Shown: piece by piece, positions 38,398 through 50,208 of the stretch | Layout: each line of letters begins with the position of its first letter | How positions within the stretch are numbered: position 1 is the stretch's first letter | Origin: Nocardioides kribbensis | GTDB lineage: Bacteria; Actinomycetota; Actinomycetes; Propionibacteriales; Nocardioidaceae | Direction: 5' to 3' | Length of the DNA: 64,000 nucleotides | Assembly: GCF_015070375.1 (NCBI RefSeq) | Contig: NZ_JADCLL010000002.1 | Location: 124,001-188,000, forward strand | Made by a program: the position numbers and the translations under genes | Notes under the pieces: generated by a model | Told to the model about the DNA's origin: nothing | The model's database searches: none | What the model saw: only the letters and a program-made list of their open reading frames with translations

Positions 38398-39423
38398 TCA
38401 GAGCCCGGCGGTCTTGACCGCGTCGGTGGCGGCGGAGCCGGCCACGGCGTCCTGGGCCTCGGCGCGGGTGGCCGCGGTGTGGTCGAGCTCGGCGACGTAG
38501 CGCTCGGCGTCGAGGGCTGCGGCGCAGCCCGTGCCGGCCGCGGTGATGGCCTGGCGGTAGTGGTGGTCGACCAGGTCACCGCAGGCGAAGACGCCGGGGA
38601 TGTTGGTGGCCGTCGAGGGGTGCTCGACCAGCACGTAGCCCTCGTCGTCGAGGTCGACCTGGCCGGTGAGCAGCTCCGAGCGCGGGTCGTGGCCGATGGC
38701 GATGAAGAGACCGGTGGCCTCCAGCGCGCGGGTCTCGCCCGTGGTGGTGTCCTCGAGGGTGAGCGACTCCAGCTTGTCGGCGCCGTGGATCTCCTTGACC
38801 GCGGAGTTCCAGACGATCTCGAGCTTGGGGTCGGCGAAGGCGCGCTCCTGCATGATCTTGGAGGCGCGCAGCTCGTCGCGACGCACGATGAGGGAGACCT
38901 TGGAGGCGAAGCGGGTCAGGAAGGTGGCCTCCTCGACCGCGGAGTCGCCGCCGCCCACGACCGCGATGTGCTGCTCGCGGAAGAAGAAGCCGTCGCACGT
39001 CGCGCACCACGAGACGCCGCGGCCCGACAGCTCGTCCTCGCGGGCGATGCCGAGCTTGCGGTAGCCCGAGCCGGTGGCGAGGATCACCGAGCGCGCGGTG
39101 TAGGTGTCGGTGGCCGTGCGCACCGTCTTGATGTCGCCGGTGAGGTCGACCTCGACGATGTCGTCGGAGACCAGCTCGGCACCGAAGCGCTCGGCCTGGG
39201 CGCGCATCTCGTCCATCAGCGCCGGGCCCATGATGCCGTCGCGGAAGCCGGGGAAGTTCTCCACCTCGGTGGTGTTCATGAGCGCACCACCGGCGGTGAC
39301 CGAGCCCTCGAAGACCAGGGGCTCCAGGCTCGCGCGCGCGGCGTAGACCGCGGCGGTGTAGCCGGAGGGACCCGAGCCGATGATGATGACCTGTCGGGTG
39401 ACGTCTGGGCGGGTGTCGGACAT
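38398..39423 (-). CDS. trxB: Thioredoxin-disulfide reductase
   Basis: An FAD/NADPH flavoenzyme of 341 residues that reduces thioredoxin. It has the FAD motif GSGPSG (residues 16-21), redox pair CATC (Cys140, Cys143), NADPH motif [12 protein letters not shown] and FAD-closing [16 protein letters not shown]. The ATG at 39423 follows GAGGAG. The C-terminal tail (about 315-341) extends past the conserved end. Confidence 0.97.
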   Translation of the reverse strand: MSDTRPDVTRQVIIIGSGPSGYTAAVYAARASLEPLVFEGSVTAGGALMNTTEVENFPGFRDGIMGPALMDEMRAQAERFGAELVSDDIVEVDLTGDIKTVRTATDTYTARSVILATGSGYRKLGIAREDELSGRGVSWCATCDGFFFREQHIAVVGGGDSAVEEATFLTRFASKVSLIVRRDELRASKIMQERAFADPKLEIVWNSAVKEIHGADKLESLTLEDTTTGETRALEATGLFIAIGHDPRSELLTGQVDLDDEGYVLVEHPSTATNIPGVFACGDLVDHHYRQAITAAGTGCAAALDAERYVAELDHTAATRAEAQDAVAGSAATDAVKTAGL

Positions 39424-39571
39424 GGAGTCCAGTCTCCTCGGGATGACGGGGGCGGTGCCTGGGAAGGGGTGCTGCGGCACCTGCGGGTGGAACCGATCCT
39501 AGGTGAGCGGCATTCCCGGGCCCGCGCCGTCGCCTCCGCGGGTCCGGGTCGCGGCGGTGTGTGGTGGCGGC

Positions 39572-40408
39572 TCAGCGCCGGGGGAGGGTGACCGAGCGGA
39601 GCACCTCGGCGGTGCCGCACTGGAGCAGGTCGACGACCTGGGTGTCGCCGGCCGGGCTGCGGAAGGCCAGCACCGCGGGCTCGCCGGCGTAGCGCACGCG
39701 CACCAGCAGGCCGGGCCCCCAGTCGGCGCTCTCGCAGACGTCCCACCCCGCGAGGGCGCGGGCGGCCCGCCGCGCCGAGCGCTCGGCGAGGGCGTTGAGG
39801 CTGCTGTCGTTGCTCGGACCGGCCAGCTCCTCGGAGCCGTCGTCCTCGGCGGCGAAGGCGTCGACGCGGCGGGCGGCGGCGGAGGCCTCGTCGCGCACCC
39901 GCGAGACCGAGCCGGTGAAGTCCCGCTCGGTGAGGCGGCGTACGCCGGGCACCGCCAGCTGGGCCGACTCGAGGAGGCCGTCGGCGGCCTCGGCGTCGGA
40001 CTCCGTGTCGGCCCGGTCCTCGGTGGCGGGAGCGGTCTGGGACGGGTCGGCGCCCGACCCGGCGGAGCCGGCCGCCTCCGCGCCGGCGTCGGAGGTGGAC
40101 TCGCCGGCGTCGCCCGAGCCGGCGGGGGTGAGCTCGGGGACGACCTGGGCGGCGCCGACACCGACCACGACGACGGCCGCGGCCGCCACGAGGAGCCGGG
40201 TGACGCGGCGTCGCCGGCGCGCCTGGTGGGCGGCGAGGTCGATCGGGGCCGGGGAGGTGGCGACGTCCTCGCCGGCGTCGAGACGGGCCAGCACCTGGTC
40301 GAGCCGCGCGGCGACGTCGACCGGGAGGGGCTCGGTGTGGCGGGCGTCGGCCAGCCGACGGGTCACCTCCCGCTGCTGCTCGGGGGTGAGGTCGGGGTCG
40401 TGGGCCAT
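39572..40408 (-). CDS. Putative membrane anti-sigma factor (RsmA position)
   Basis: A protein of 278 residues with a cytoplasmic N-terminus (1-65), one membrane helix (RLLVAAAAVVVVGVGAAQVV) and an extracytoplasmic region starting with a Ser/Ala/Asp-rich linker. It directly follows the SigM gene, and the layout matches single-pass anti-sigma factors. In mycobacteria RsmA holds SigM inactive from this locus. I see no HxxxCxxC zinc motif, so it is not a ZAS-type anti-sigma factor. Function is inferred from topology and position. Confidence 0.75.
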   Translation of the reverse strand: MAHDPDLTPEQQREVTRRLADARHTEPLPVDVAARLDQVLARLDAGEDVATSPAPIDLAAHQARRRRRVTRLLVAAAAVVVVGVGAAQVVPELTPAGSGDAGESTSDAGAEAAGSAGSGADPSQTAPATEDRADTESDAEAADGLLESAQLAVPGVRRLTERDFTGSVSRVRDEASAAARRVDAFAAEDDGSEELAGPSNDSSLNALAERSARRAARALAGWDVCESADWGPGLLVRVRYAGEPAVLAFRSPAGDTQVVDLLQCGTAEVLRSVTLPRR

Positions 40409-40549
40409 CGGGCTCCTCCTCTCGGTGCTGGCGGTGGTGGTGCTGCTGGTGGTGGGCGCGGAGCTGGTCGTGCTGGTCGTGCCGGTCGGGGGCCGGGTCA
40501 GGTGCCGGCGTCGGTCGGGGGCTGCTGGTCCAGTGTGGCGGGGGCCCGG

Positions 40550-41289
40550 TCAGGCCGGTGGGCCTCGTGGGTCGGCCTCGGATCGGACGGCCGCCGGCGT
40601 GGTCGGGTTCCGCGGCTCGGGGTGGTCGTCGTCACGCCGCTCGCGCAGCACCCCGAGCAGCGGCGCCAGCCGGGCCCGCCCGCGCGAGCACCGCGACTTC
40701 ACGGTGCCGACGGCGCAGTCGAGCACGGCGGCCGCCTCGGCCACCGAGTAGCCCTCCATGTCGACGAGCACCAGGGCGGCGCGCTGCTCCGGGGGCAGCG
40801 AGGCCAGCGCGGCGAGCACCTGTCGCCGCTCCTCGGCGCGCACCGACCGGTCGGCGGGGTCCTCGGCCTCCGGCGCGGCGGAGAGGCGCGAGCCGCGGTC
40901 GCCGTACTCCTCGAGGTCGTCGGGCAGGGCGTCGGTGCGGCGCACGCGCGCCGCGCGGAGGCGGTCGAGGCAGGCGTTGACCACGATGCGGTGCAGCCAG
41001 GTCGTCACGGCGGCGTCGCCGCGGAAGGACCCCGCGCGCCGGTAGGCCGCGATCATGGCGTCCTGCAGGCCGTCGGCGGCGTCCTCGGGGTGCCCGGTCG
41101 TGCGCAGGGCCACCGCCCACAGCCGGTCGCGGTGGCGGGCGAAGAGCTCGCCGAAGGCCGCGTGGTCGCCGGCGACGTGGGCGTGGAGGAGCTCGACGTC
41201 GCTGCGGGAGCCGACGCCGGCCTCGTCGGCAGTGGCGTCCTCGGGGGCCTCGGCGCCGTCGGGTCGCGGCCCCGCCGCCCCGGGCCCGC

Positions 41290-41293
<4 letters not shown>
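40550..41293 (-). CDS. sigM: ECF RNA polymerase sigma factor SigM
   Basis: An extracytoplasmic-function sigma factor of 247 residues. Region 2 is seen in AFGELFARHRDRLWAVALR, GLQDAMIAAYRRAGSFRGDA and TTWLHRIVVNACLDRLR. Region 4 is seen in LPPEQRAALVLVDMEGYSVA and VGTVKSRCSRGRARL. The GTG at 41293 overlaps the pseudokinase stop (GTGA). The order murJ-pseudokinase-sigM-anti-sigma-trxB-trxA supports SigM identity. A tail of about 25 residues rich in Arg/Asp/Pro follows region 4. Confidence 0.93.
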
Positions 41294-43488
<2,195 letters not shown>

Positions 43489-43756
43489 CGCGGTCCTGGC
43501 TCCTTCGTGCGCTGGGGGCGGGCGTCGGGCCCGGGCCAGCCGGGCGCGCGGGCGCCAGCGGCGCCCGGACCATGGTAGGCGCCCGGGTCGGGACGGGGCG
43601 ACCGACGTCGCACAGCCGCGAGACGCCCGCGCCGGTTGCCGTAGGCCGGATCCGGACCGCCTCTGGCCCGGGCGTCGGGCCGGTGGTGCCGGCTCCGGGG
43701 GAGGGCCGGGAGGGAGAGGCGCAGGGGAGACCGGGGGGAGTGCGGGGAGCCCCGGG

Positions 43757-45559
43757 TCAGCGGCGTCCGAGGCGCCCGGTCACGGTGGCCAGCACGTCGG
43801 TGACCTCGGTGAGCCGGAAGACCCGGGCCAGCGCCAGGAAGGCGACCACGTCGACCAGGGTCACCCCCACGCCGCGGGCCAGGGTCGGCAGCACGGCCGC
43901 GTCGAGCGGCAGGTCGCCCAGCAGCGCGGAGACGGCGTAGGCCAGGCCGGTGGACAGCGCGACCACCAGGCCCAGGCGCACCAGGAAGCGCGAGGTCGTG
44001 CGCCCGCCGAGGTCGCCGGTGCGGCGCTCGAGCACGGAGTAGGAGAGGGCGGTGCCGACGAGGTAGGCCGCGGCATAGGCGGTGGCCAGGGCGGCCGAGG
44101 TCGCGGCGGCGTCGGTGAGCGCCACCAGCACGACGGCCGCGCCGATGTTGGTGGCCGCGACGCCGCACTGGATCCAGAACACGGTGCGGGTGGCCTCGAG
44201 GGCGTAGAAGCCGCGCAGCATCAGGTAGTGGACGGTGAAGAGCACGATCCCGGGGCCGAACAGGGCCAGCGTCGGCACGGCGTTGGGCCACGACTGCGAG
44301 GCGGCGGCGTAGCCCCACACCACCCGGGCGACCTCGGGCGCGACCACCGGGAGCAGCGCGGCGAAGGGCAGCAGCACGGCCAGCGAGGTGCGCAGCGTCG
44401 CACCCAGCGAGCGGCCCAGCCCGGCGAGGTCGCCGTCGGCGGCGCGCTGGGAGAGCCGCGGCAGGATCGCCGTGGCCAGCGAGACCGTGATGATCGAGTG
44501 GGGCACCATCACGATGAGGAAGGCCGAGGCGTAGACGGCGTTGCCGGTGCCGTCGGCGCTGCCGTCGGCCACGCCGGTGCCGGCCAGGCGCACCACCACG
44601 GTGTAGGCGACCTGGTTGACGATGACGAAGGCCACCGTCCAGCGGGCCAGACGCAGGGTGTGGCCCAGGCCCGTGCCGCGGAAGTCGAAGCGCGGACGGA
44701 AGCGGAAGCCGGCCGAGCGCAGGTAGGGCACGAGGATGAGCAGCTGCGCGGCGATGCCGAGCGTCGACCCCAGGCCCAGCAGCAGCTCCTGGGAGGGGCT
44801 GAAGGGGCCCACGACCTCCGCACCGGAGGCGGCGCCGAAGACCACGAGGTAGACCACCAGCACCGCGACGGCGATGACGTTGTTGGCGATCGGGGCCCAC
44901 ATCATCGGCCCGAAGCGGCCGCGCGCGTTGAGGATCTGACCGACCAGCACGAACATGCCGTAGAAGAAGACCTGCGGCAGGCAGTAGCGGGCGAAGTCGA
45001 TCGCCGAGTCGCGCGCCTCGGGCGGCCACGAGTCGGGCAGGTAGATCGCCATCACCCAGGGCGCCACCGCCACCAGCAGGAGCGTCACCGCCCCGAGGAA
45101 CAGCAGCGCGAGGGTGACCACCCGGTTGGCGTAGGCCTCTCCGCCGTCGGGGTCGTGCTTCATCGAGCGCACGAGCTGGGGCACCAGCACCGCGTTGAAC
45201 ACCCCGCCGGCCAGCAGGATGTAGAGCATGTTGGGGATGGTGTTGGCGACGGTGAAGATCTCGCCGTGCAGCTGGATGCCCAGCGCCGCGGCCAGCAGGG
45301 CCGAACGCACGAAGCCGCTGAGCCGCGAGACCACCGTGCCGGCGGCCATGACCGCGCTGGAGGAGAGGATCGAGCGCTGCTCGGCCGCCGACGACTCGGC
45401 GGTGCCGGGGCTCCCAGGGGCCGAGGGGTCGGAGGGGTCGGAGGGGCGCGCCTCCTCGCGGGCGGCGCCCACCGCCTCGAAGGAGCCCGTGGGGTCGTCG
45501 ACGGCGTCGGCGGCGTCGCTGTAGCCGACGACGGGGGGGCCGGGGGCGCGGTGCCTCAT
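43757..45559 (-). CDS. murJ: Lipid II flippase MurJ (MviN)
   Basis: A membrane protein of 600 residues with about 14 helices that moves lipid II outward for wall synthesis. Landmarks are SGFVRSALLAAALG, FTVANTIPNMLYILLAGGVFNAVLVPQLVR and MVPHSIITVSLATAILPRLS. The N-terminal 55 residues are a soluble Asp/Ser/Pro-rich extension. There is no C-terminal pseudokinase fusion. The start overlaps the DUF6049 stop by four bases. A 268-base gap without recognisable content separates it from the pseudokinase gene. Confidence 0.96.
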   Translation of the reverse strand: MRHRAPGPPVVGYSDAADAVDDPTGSFEAVGAAREEARPSDPSDPSAPGSPGTAESSAAEQRSILSSSAVMAAGTVVSRLSGFVRSALLAAALGIQLHGEIFTVANTIPNMLYILLAGGVFNAVLVPQLVRSMKHDPDGGEAYANRVVTLALLFLGAVTLLLVAVAPWVMAIYLPDSWPPEARDSAIDFARYCLPQVFFYGMFVLVGQILNARGRFGPMMWAPIANNVIAVAVLVVYLVVFGAASGAEVVGPFSPSQELLLGLGSTLGIAAQLLILVPYLRSAGFRFRPRFDFRGTGLGHTLRLARWTVAFVIVNQVAYTVVVRLAGTGVADGSADGTGNAVYASAFLIVMVPHSIITVSLATAILPRLSQRAADGDLAGLGRSLGATLRTSLAVLLPFAALLPVVAPEVARVVWGYAAASQSWPNAVPTLALFGPGIVLFTVHYLMLRGFYALEATRTVFWIQCGVAATNIGAAVVLVALTDAAATSAALATAYAAAYLVGTALSYSVLERRTGDLGGRTTSRFLVRLGLVVALSTGLAYAVSALLGDLPLDAAVLPTLARGVGVTLVDVVAFLALARVFRLTEVTDVLATVTGRLGRR

Positions 45560-48066
45560 GCGGGGGTGCCTCTCGGCGCGGGCGCCGGGTCGCCGGCGCT
45601 GCCCGGGGTGGTGGCGGGGGTGGTGTCGGGGAGGTCGTCGGCCGAGCCGGCGTCGGACGGCCGGTCGGACGGCTGGTCGGACGGCCCGCCGCGCCGCGCG
45701 TCGCGGAGCCGGCGTACGAGGCGCAGGCCGATGGTGCCGAAGAGCAGCACCAGGCCGGTGCCCATGATCAGCCAGATCACCTGGCTGACCTGCGCGGAGC
45801 GCACCGCGAGGTCGTCGCTGGAGCCGAGCACGCGGCCCTCCTCGTCGGTGAGCACCAGACGCAGGTCGTGCACGCCGAGCTCCGAGGTGCTGGCGTTGAG
45901 CAGCACCGTGGTGGCGCTGTCGGCCGGCACCTCGATGCTGCCGGGCGGTCCCTCGATGGTCATCGGCCGGTCGGACTCGTAGCGCAGCCGGATCGTCACC
46001 GGCTGGTCGAGGCCGTTGACGATGGTGGCGCCGAAGCGCCCGCTCTCGCTCGACAGCGTCACCGCGCGGGGCGCCATCACGTCGACCTGGCCCCGCAGGG
46101 CGTCGATGCTCGCCTCCGCGGCGCCGGCCGAGGCGAGGGCGTCGAGCGGGGCGGTGCGCGCGGTGTAGGAGACCGAGGCCAGGGCCTGGTCGAGCACGGC
46201 GGTGCCCACCTGGTCGTTGAGCGTCAGCAGGTCCTGGAGCGACTCGCCGGCCGTGATGAGGTCGTCGGCGGCCTGGAAGCCCGAGGCGGGGAGCGTGATC
46301 TCGCGCTGGTGCTCGGGGTAGGTGAGGTCGTCGCCGGCCACCGAGGCGTCGCGCGCGGTCTCGTCGGCGGTGGCGTCCTCGACGGTGGCCAGGTCGACCC
46401 AGCCCTGGTCGAGGCCGGAGAAGAACTCCTCACCGTCCTCGGGGAGCCAGTCGAAGGGCAGCACGGTGACCAGCGGGTGGTGGCGTCCCTTGGCCAGCAC
46501 GCGCACGGCGGCCTCGGCCAGGATCCGCTGACGCATGGCGGTCGCGGTGCGCTGCTCGCCCGGTCCGGGTCCGCCCGCCACCGCGCCGGAGGAGGTGAGC
46601 ACGACCCGGCGACCGTCGACGGAGGCGACCGCGGGCAGGGTGCCGGCGTCGTCGCGCAGCTCGGCCGCCCGGTCGCGGGGCACGGCGCGATCGGTGAGGA
46701 GGACGGTCTCGCCGTCGACCGCACCCGCGACGGCGGCCCCGGGCAGGAAGCCCACCGGGGAGCCGATGGCCGGGGTGGTCTCCACGCCGAAGGGGGCGAG
46801 GGTCGACCCGCCGCGACGCCGGGCGCGGTCGTAGAGGTCGGGGTCGTGGGCCTGCGCTCCGGCCACGTCGACGTCGCCGTACGGCAGCGCCAGCACCTGG
46901 CTGTTGGCGCCCAGGGCGTCGCCGAGGTCGTCGAGCCAGGTCTGGCCGGTCTCGGCCGCAGCGGCCGTCACCGGGTCGAGCGGGTCGACGTCCTCGCCCT
47001 CGCCGCTGCTCCCGTCACCCGCGCCGGTCGTCGGGTCGCCGGGGCTCGTGGGCTCCGCACCGGCGGTGCCGAGGGAGGCGGAGGGGGAGCCCGACGCGTC
47101 GCCCGTGTCGCCGCCGGCGCCCGACCCGCCGTCGGCCGGGGAGTCCCCGTCGGAGCCCTCCCCGTCGCCACCGGGCTGCTGCGGGTCGATCGTGGGGGCC
47201 AGCGAGCGCTCGGGGTTGCCGGCCGCGAGGCGGGTGACGGCGTCGGTGAGCGCGGGGTCGACCAGCCAGCTCACCGGACGCGACCCGGCCGCGGCCCCGA
47301 AGTCGAGCAGCGACCGCAGCCGGCCGCCCTCGCCGAGGTCCTCGTCCCAGTCCGCGACGTCGTCGAGCGCGCCCTCGGGGGTGTAGTCGAGCTGGCGGCG
47401 CAGCGGCACGACGATGGAGACCGGCAGCGAGCGCTCCCGCAGCCTCACGAGGGGCAGGAAGGTGCGGGCGCGGCCGTCGGCGGTGTCCTCGCGACCGTCC
47501 TCGTTCTCGCCGTTGGCGTGCACGCCGAACCAGTAGACGCCCGGCTCGGTGACCTCGATGCGGTTGCTGGGCAGCGTGATCCGGTAGTCGGCGCTCTCGC
47601 CGGGGGCCAGGGAGTCGATCGTGTCGTAGGGCCCGGGGTCGGTGATCCGCTCCCCGACGTAGGACAGCGGGTCGGAGGCCACGGCGGCCCGGAGGTCGCC
47701 GGCGGTGGTCAGCGGCGCGTCGCCCACCACGGGGTAGAGGTTGATGGCCGACCACGCGGTGTCGTCGAGGTTGGTCACGGTGCCGGTCACGCGCACCGGA
47801 CCCGACTCGGGCACGACCGAGGGCGTCATCGACTCGATGGTCACCGACAGCGGCTCGACCGGCTCCTCCTCGGCGCGGCGCGGCAGGGGAGCGGTCGCCG
47901 GGCGCAGCACCGACCCGGGCTGCACGGTGGCGGGCTGCGGCGCGGCGGACAGGCTGGTCGGGGTGGACGCGACGGCGGGTGCGACGCCCGGCCCGAGTCC
48001 CGCGGCGCCACCGGCGACCGCGACCACCGCCGCGAGGGCAGGCAGCAGCGAGGACGGGCGGGACAC
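45556..48066 (-). CDS. DUF6049 family secreted/membrane protein
   Basis: A protein of 836 residues with an N-terminal signal (LLPALAAVVAVAGGAAGLGPGVAPAVA), a large extracytoplasmic part and one C-terminal helix (VIWLIMGTGLVLLFGTIGL) with a basic, Asp-rich tail. The conserved start of the family is seen (VTIESMTPSVVPESGPVRVTG). A Gly/Asp/Ser-rich insertion interrupts the middle (about 300-355). It is the counterpart of mycobacterial Rv3909, always upstream of murJ; the function is unknown but cell-envelope related. GTG start with TAGCAT six bases upstream, probably leaderless. Confidence 0.9.
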   Translation of the reverse strand: MSRPSSLLPALAAVVAVAGGAAGLGPGVAPAVASTPTSLSAAPQPATVQPGSVLRPATAPLPRRAEEEPVEPLSVTIESMTPSVVPESGPVRVTGTVTNLDDTAWSAINLYPVVGDAPLTTAGDLRAAVASDPLSYVGERITDPGPYDTIDSLAPGESADYRITLPSNRIEVTEPGVYWFGVHANGENEDGREDTADGRARTFLPLVRLRERSLPVSIVVPLRRQLDYTPEGALDDVADWDEDLGEGGRLRSLLDFGAAAGSRPVSWLVDPALTDAVTRLAAGNPERSLAPTIDPQQPGGDGEGSDGDSPADGGSGAGGDTGDASGSPSASLGTAGAEPTSPGDPTTGAGDGSSGEGEDVDPLDPVTAAAAETGQTWLDDLGDALGANSQVLALPYGDVDVAGAQAHDPDLYDRARRRGGSTLAPFGVETTPAIGSPVGFLPGAAVAGAVDGETVLLTDRAVPRDRAAELRDDAGTLPAVASVDGRRVVLTSSGAVAGGPGPGEQRTATAMRQRILAEAAVRVLAKGRHHPLVTVLPFDWLPEDGEEFFSGLDQGWVDLATVEDATADETARDASVAGDDLTYPEHQREITLPASGFQAADDLITAGESLQDLLTLNDQVGTAVLDQALASVSYTARTAPLDALASAGAAEASIDALRGQVDVMAPRAVTLSSESGRFGATIVNGLDQPVTIRLRYESDRPMTIEGPPGSIEVPADSATTVLLNASTSELGVHDLRLVLTDEEGRVLGSSDDLAVRSAQVSQVIWLIMGTGLVLLFGTIGLRLVRRLRDARRGGPSDQPSDRPSDAGSADDLPDTTPATTPGSAGDPAPAPRGTPA

Positions 48067-48072
48067 CCCCCG

Positions 48073-48133
48073 ATGCTAGACGGTGTCGCTGTGGCTCCCG
48101 GGGAGCGCGGCACCGCCCGGGCGCGGATAGACT
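48073..48133. promoter_or_regulatory. Divergent leaderless promoters of DUF6049 and the CCA-adding enzyme
   Basis: On minus, TAGCAT (48078-48073) ends six bases before the DUF6049 GTG. On plus, TAGACT (48128-48133) ends eight bases before the pcnA GTG. Both fit TANNNT -10 boxes placed for leaderless mRNAs, and neither gene has a clear ribosome site. Confidence 0.4.
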
Positions 48134-48141
48134 GCCCGCCC

Positions 48142-49605
48142 GTGTCGACCGACGATCCCGCACCGCTGCGCACCCCCGGCCCCCTCAGCGTGGTCGAGGT
48201 GCAACGGGCCGTCACGACCGAGCTCGACCGCATCGCCGAGGTCATCGACGAGCTGGGCCGCCGCTTCAGCGCCGCGGGCCACGAGATCGCCCTGGTCGGC
48301 GGGCCGGTGCGCGACGCCATGCTGGGCCGCGCCCACAACGACCTCGACCTCACGACCTCGGCGCGCCCGGAGGAGACCGAGCGGCTGATCAAGGGCTGGG
48401 CCGACGCGACCTGGGACATGGGGCGGGCCTTCGGCACCATCGGCTGCCGCCGCGGCGAGTGGCAGGTCGAGATCACGACGTACCGCTCCGAGGTCTACGA
48501 CCCGTCCTCGCGCAACCCCGAGGTGCAGTACGGCGACTCGCTGGCCGGCGACCTGGGCCGGCGCGACTTCACCGTCAACGCCATGGCCGTGCGCCTGCCC
48601 GGCCGCGAGGTCGAGGACCCCTTCGGCGGCGTCGTCGACCTGGCCCACCAGGTGCTGCGCACCCCCGGCACGCCGGAGGACTCCTTCTCCGACGACCCGC
48701 TGCGCATGCTGCGTGCCGCACGCTTCGCCGCCCAGCTCGGCTTCACCGTGGACCCGGGCGTCACCGCGGCGATGACGGCGATGGCCGACCGGATCTCGAT
48801 CATCTCCGCCGAGCGCGTGCGCGACGAGCTGGTCAAGCTCATCTGCGCCCCGCACCCGCGCCTAGGGCTGACCCTGCTGGTCGAGACCGGCCTGGCCGAG
48901 AAGGTGCTGCCCGAGCTGCCGGCGCTGGCGCTGGAGCGCGACGAGCACCACCGCCACAAGGACGTCTACGAGCACACCCTCACGGTGCTCGAGCAGTCGA
49001 TCGACCTCGAGGAGCGCCTCGGCGGCGGGCCCGACTTCGTGTCGCGCTTCGCCGCGCTCATGCACGACGTGGGCAAGCCCCGCACCCGCAAGTTCCTCGA
49101 CGACGGCACGGTCACCTTCCACCACCACGACGTGGTCGGCGCGAAGATGACCCGCAAGCGGATGAAGGCGCTGCGCTTCTCCAACGACCAGATCGAGGCG
49201 GTCAGCCGGCTGGTCGAGCTGCACCTGCGCTTCCACGGCTACGGCTCGGGGGAGTGGACCGACTCCGCCGTGCGCCGCTACGTGCGCGACGCCGGCGACC
49301 AGGTCGAGCGCCTCCACGTGCTGACCCGCGCCGACTGCACGACCCGCAACCGGCGCAAGGCCGAGCGGCTGCGGCGCACCTACGACGAGCTCGAGGAGCG
49401 CATCGCCGTCCTGGCCGAGGCCGAGGAGCTCGACGCCCTGCGCCCCGACCTCGACGGCAACGCGATCATGGAGCTGCTGGGCCTCCCGCCGGGCCGCGAG
49501 GTCGGCGAGGCCTACCGGTGGCTGCTGGAGCGGCGCATGGACCGCGGACCGGTCGAGCCCGAGGTGGCGCGCGAGGAGCTCCTCGCATGGTGGGCGACAC
49601 GCTGA
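48142..49605 (+). CDS. pcnA: CCA tRNA nucleotidyltransferase
   Basis: A class II nucleotidyltransferase of 487 residues that adds or repairs the tRNA CCA end. Active-site parts are LVGGPVRDAML and DLDLTTSA (metal Asp residues), DLGRRDFTVNAMA and DDPLRMLRAARFAAQLGF. A C-terminal HD domain (ALMHDVGKPRTR) is present, as in many actinobacterial members. Start GTG 48142. In mycobacteria a mutT4 gene lies between pcnA and the Rv3909 homologue; here the two are directly divergent. Confidence 0.96.
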   Translation: MSTDDPAPLRTPGPLSVVEVQRAVTTELDRIAEVIDELGRRFSAAGHEIALVGGPVRDAMLGRAHNDLDLTTSARPEETERLIKGWADATWDMGRAFGTIGCRRGEWQVEITTYRSEVYDPSSRNPEVQYGDSLAGDLGRRDFTVNAMAVRLPGREVEDPFGGVVDLAHQVLRTPGTPEDSFSDDPLRMLRAARFAAQLGFTVDPGVTAAMTAMADRISIISAERVRDELVKLICAPHPRLGLTLLVETGLAEKVLPELPALALERDEHHRHKDVYEHTLTVLEQSIDLEERLGGGPDFVSRFAALMHDVGKPRTRKFLDDGTVTFHHHDVVGAKMTRKRMKALRFSNDQIEAVSRLVELHLRFHGYGSGEWTDSAVRRYVRDAGDQVERLHVLTRADCTTRNRRKAERLRRTYDELEERIAVLAEAEELDALRPDLDGNAIMELLGLPPGREVGEAYRWLLERRMDRGPVEPEVAREELLAWWATR

Positions 49606-49625
49606 CGCGGGCGGCGTACTGACGG

Positions 49626-49631
49626 TACGGT
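49626..49631 (+). promoter_or_regulatory. Candidate leaderless -10 box of the SRPBCC gene
   Basis: TACGGT ends six bases before the ATG at 49638, with no ribosome site between. The spacing is the same as at other presumed leaderless genes in this window. Confidence 0.4.
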
Positions 49632-49637
49632 CCGGGC

Positions 49638-50111
49638 ATGACCGACACCACAGCCGCCCCCGACGAGCTGGAGGCCTCCATCGAGGTCTCCACCTCCCCC
49701 GCCCAGACCTGGGCCCTGGTCTCCGACCTGCGCCGCATGCGCGAGTGGAGCCCCCAGGTGCTGCGCACGTTCATCCCCGGCGGGCCGGTGAGGCTCGGCA
49801 GCCGCATGATCAACGTCAACCACCGCGGCGCGCTGGTGTGGCCGACGACCGCCAAGGTCGTGCGCTTCGAGCCCCACACCAGCGTGGCCTTCCGGGTCGC
49901 GGAGAACCGCACGATCTGGTCCTTCACCCTCGAGCCCACCGACGGCGGCGGCACGCGGATCGTGCAGCGCCGCGAGGTGCCCGACGGCATCTCGACGCTG
50001 TCCAACAAGCTGGTCGGCGTGGCCATGGGCGGGGTGCCGACCTTCGTCGGCGAGCTCCGGCAGGGCATGCGCCAGACGCTGGAGCGGATCAAGGCCGAGC
50101 TCGAGCGCTGA
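49638..50111 (+). CDS. SRPBCC family (polyketide cyclase/START-like) protein
   Basis: A soluble protein of 157 residues with the helix-grip pattern ASIEVSTSPAQTWALVSDLRRM, REWSP, SRMINVNHRGALVWPTTAKV and a long C-terminal helix (GGVPTFVGELRQGMRQTLERIKAELE). Such proteins bind hydrophobic ligands; neither ligand nor pathway is known here. It follows pcnA by 32 bases but seems to have its own promoter. Confidence 0.88.
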   Translation: MTDTTAAPDELEASIEVSTSPAQTWALVSDLRRMREWSPQVLRTFIPGGPVRLGSRMINVNHRGALVWPTTAKVVRFEPHTSVAFRVAENRTIWSFTLEPTDGGGTRIVQRREVPDGISTLSNKLVGVAMGGVPTFVGELRQGMRQTLERIKAELER

Positions 50112-50208
50112 GCCCGGGCCGTGGGGCCCTTGACCTTGACCCTGCGGCAGGCCGCACGGTCTCCTCACCGGTGGATCCCCCACCGGTGACGAGGACCCAG
50201 GAGGCGGC

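Noticed and set aside
43489-43756. Small gene between murJ and the pseudokinase
   Set aside because: Only GC-rich low-complexity frames without ribosome sites are present.
45868-48141. N-terminal extension of the CCA-adding enzyme across the DUF6049 region
   Set aside because: The frame is open upstream but antisense to DUF6049. Homology begins at GTG 48142 and a -10 box lies just before it.
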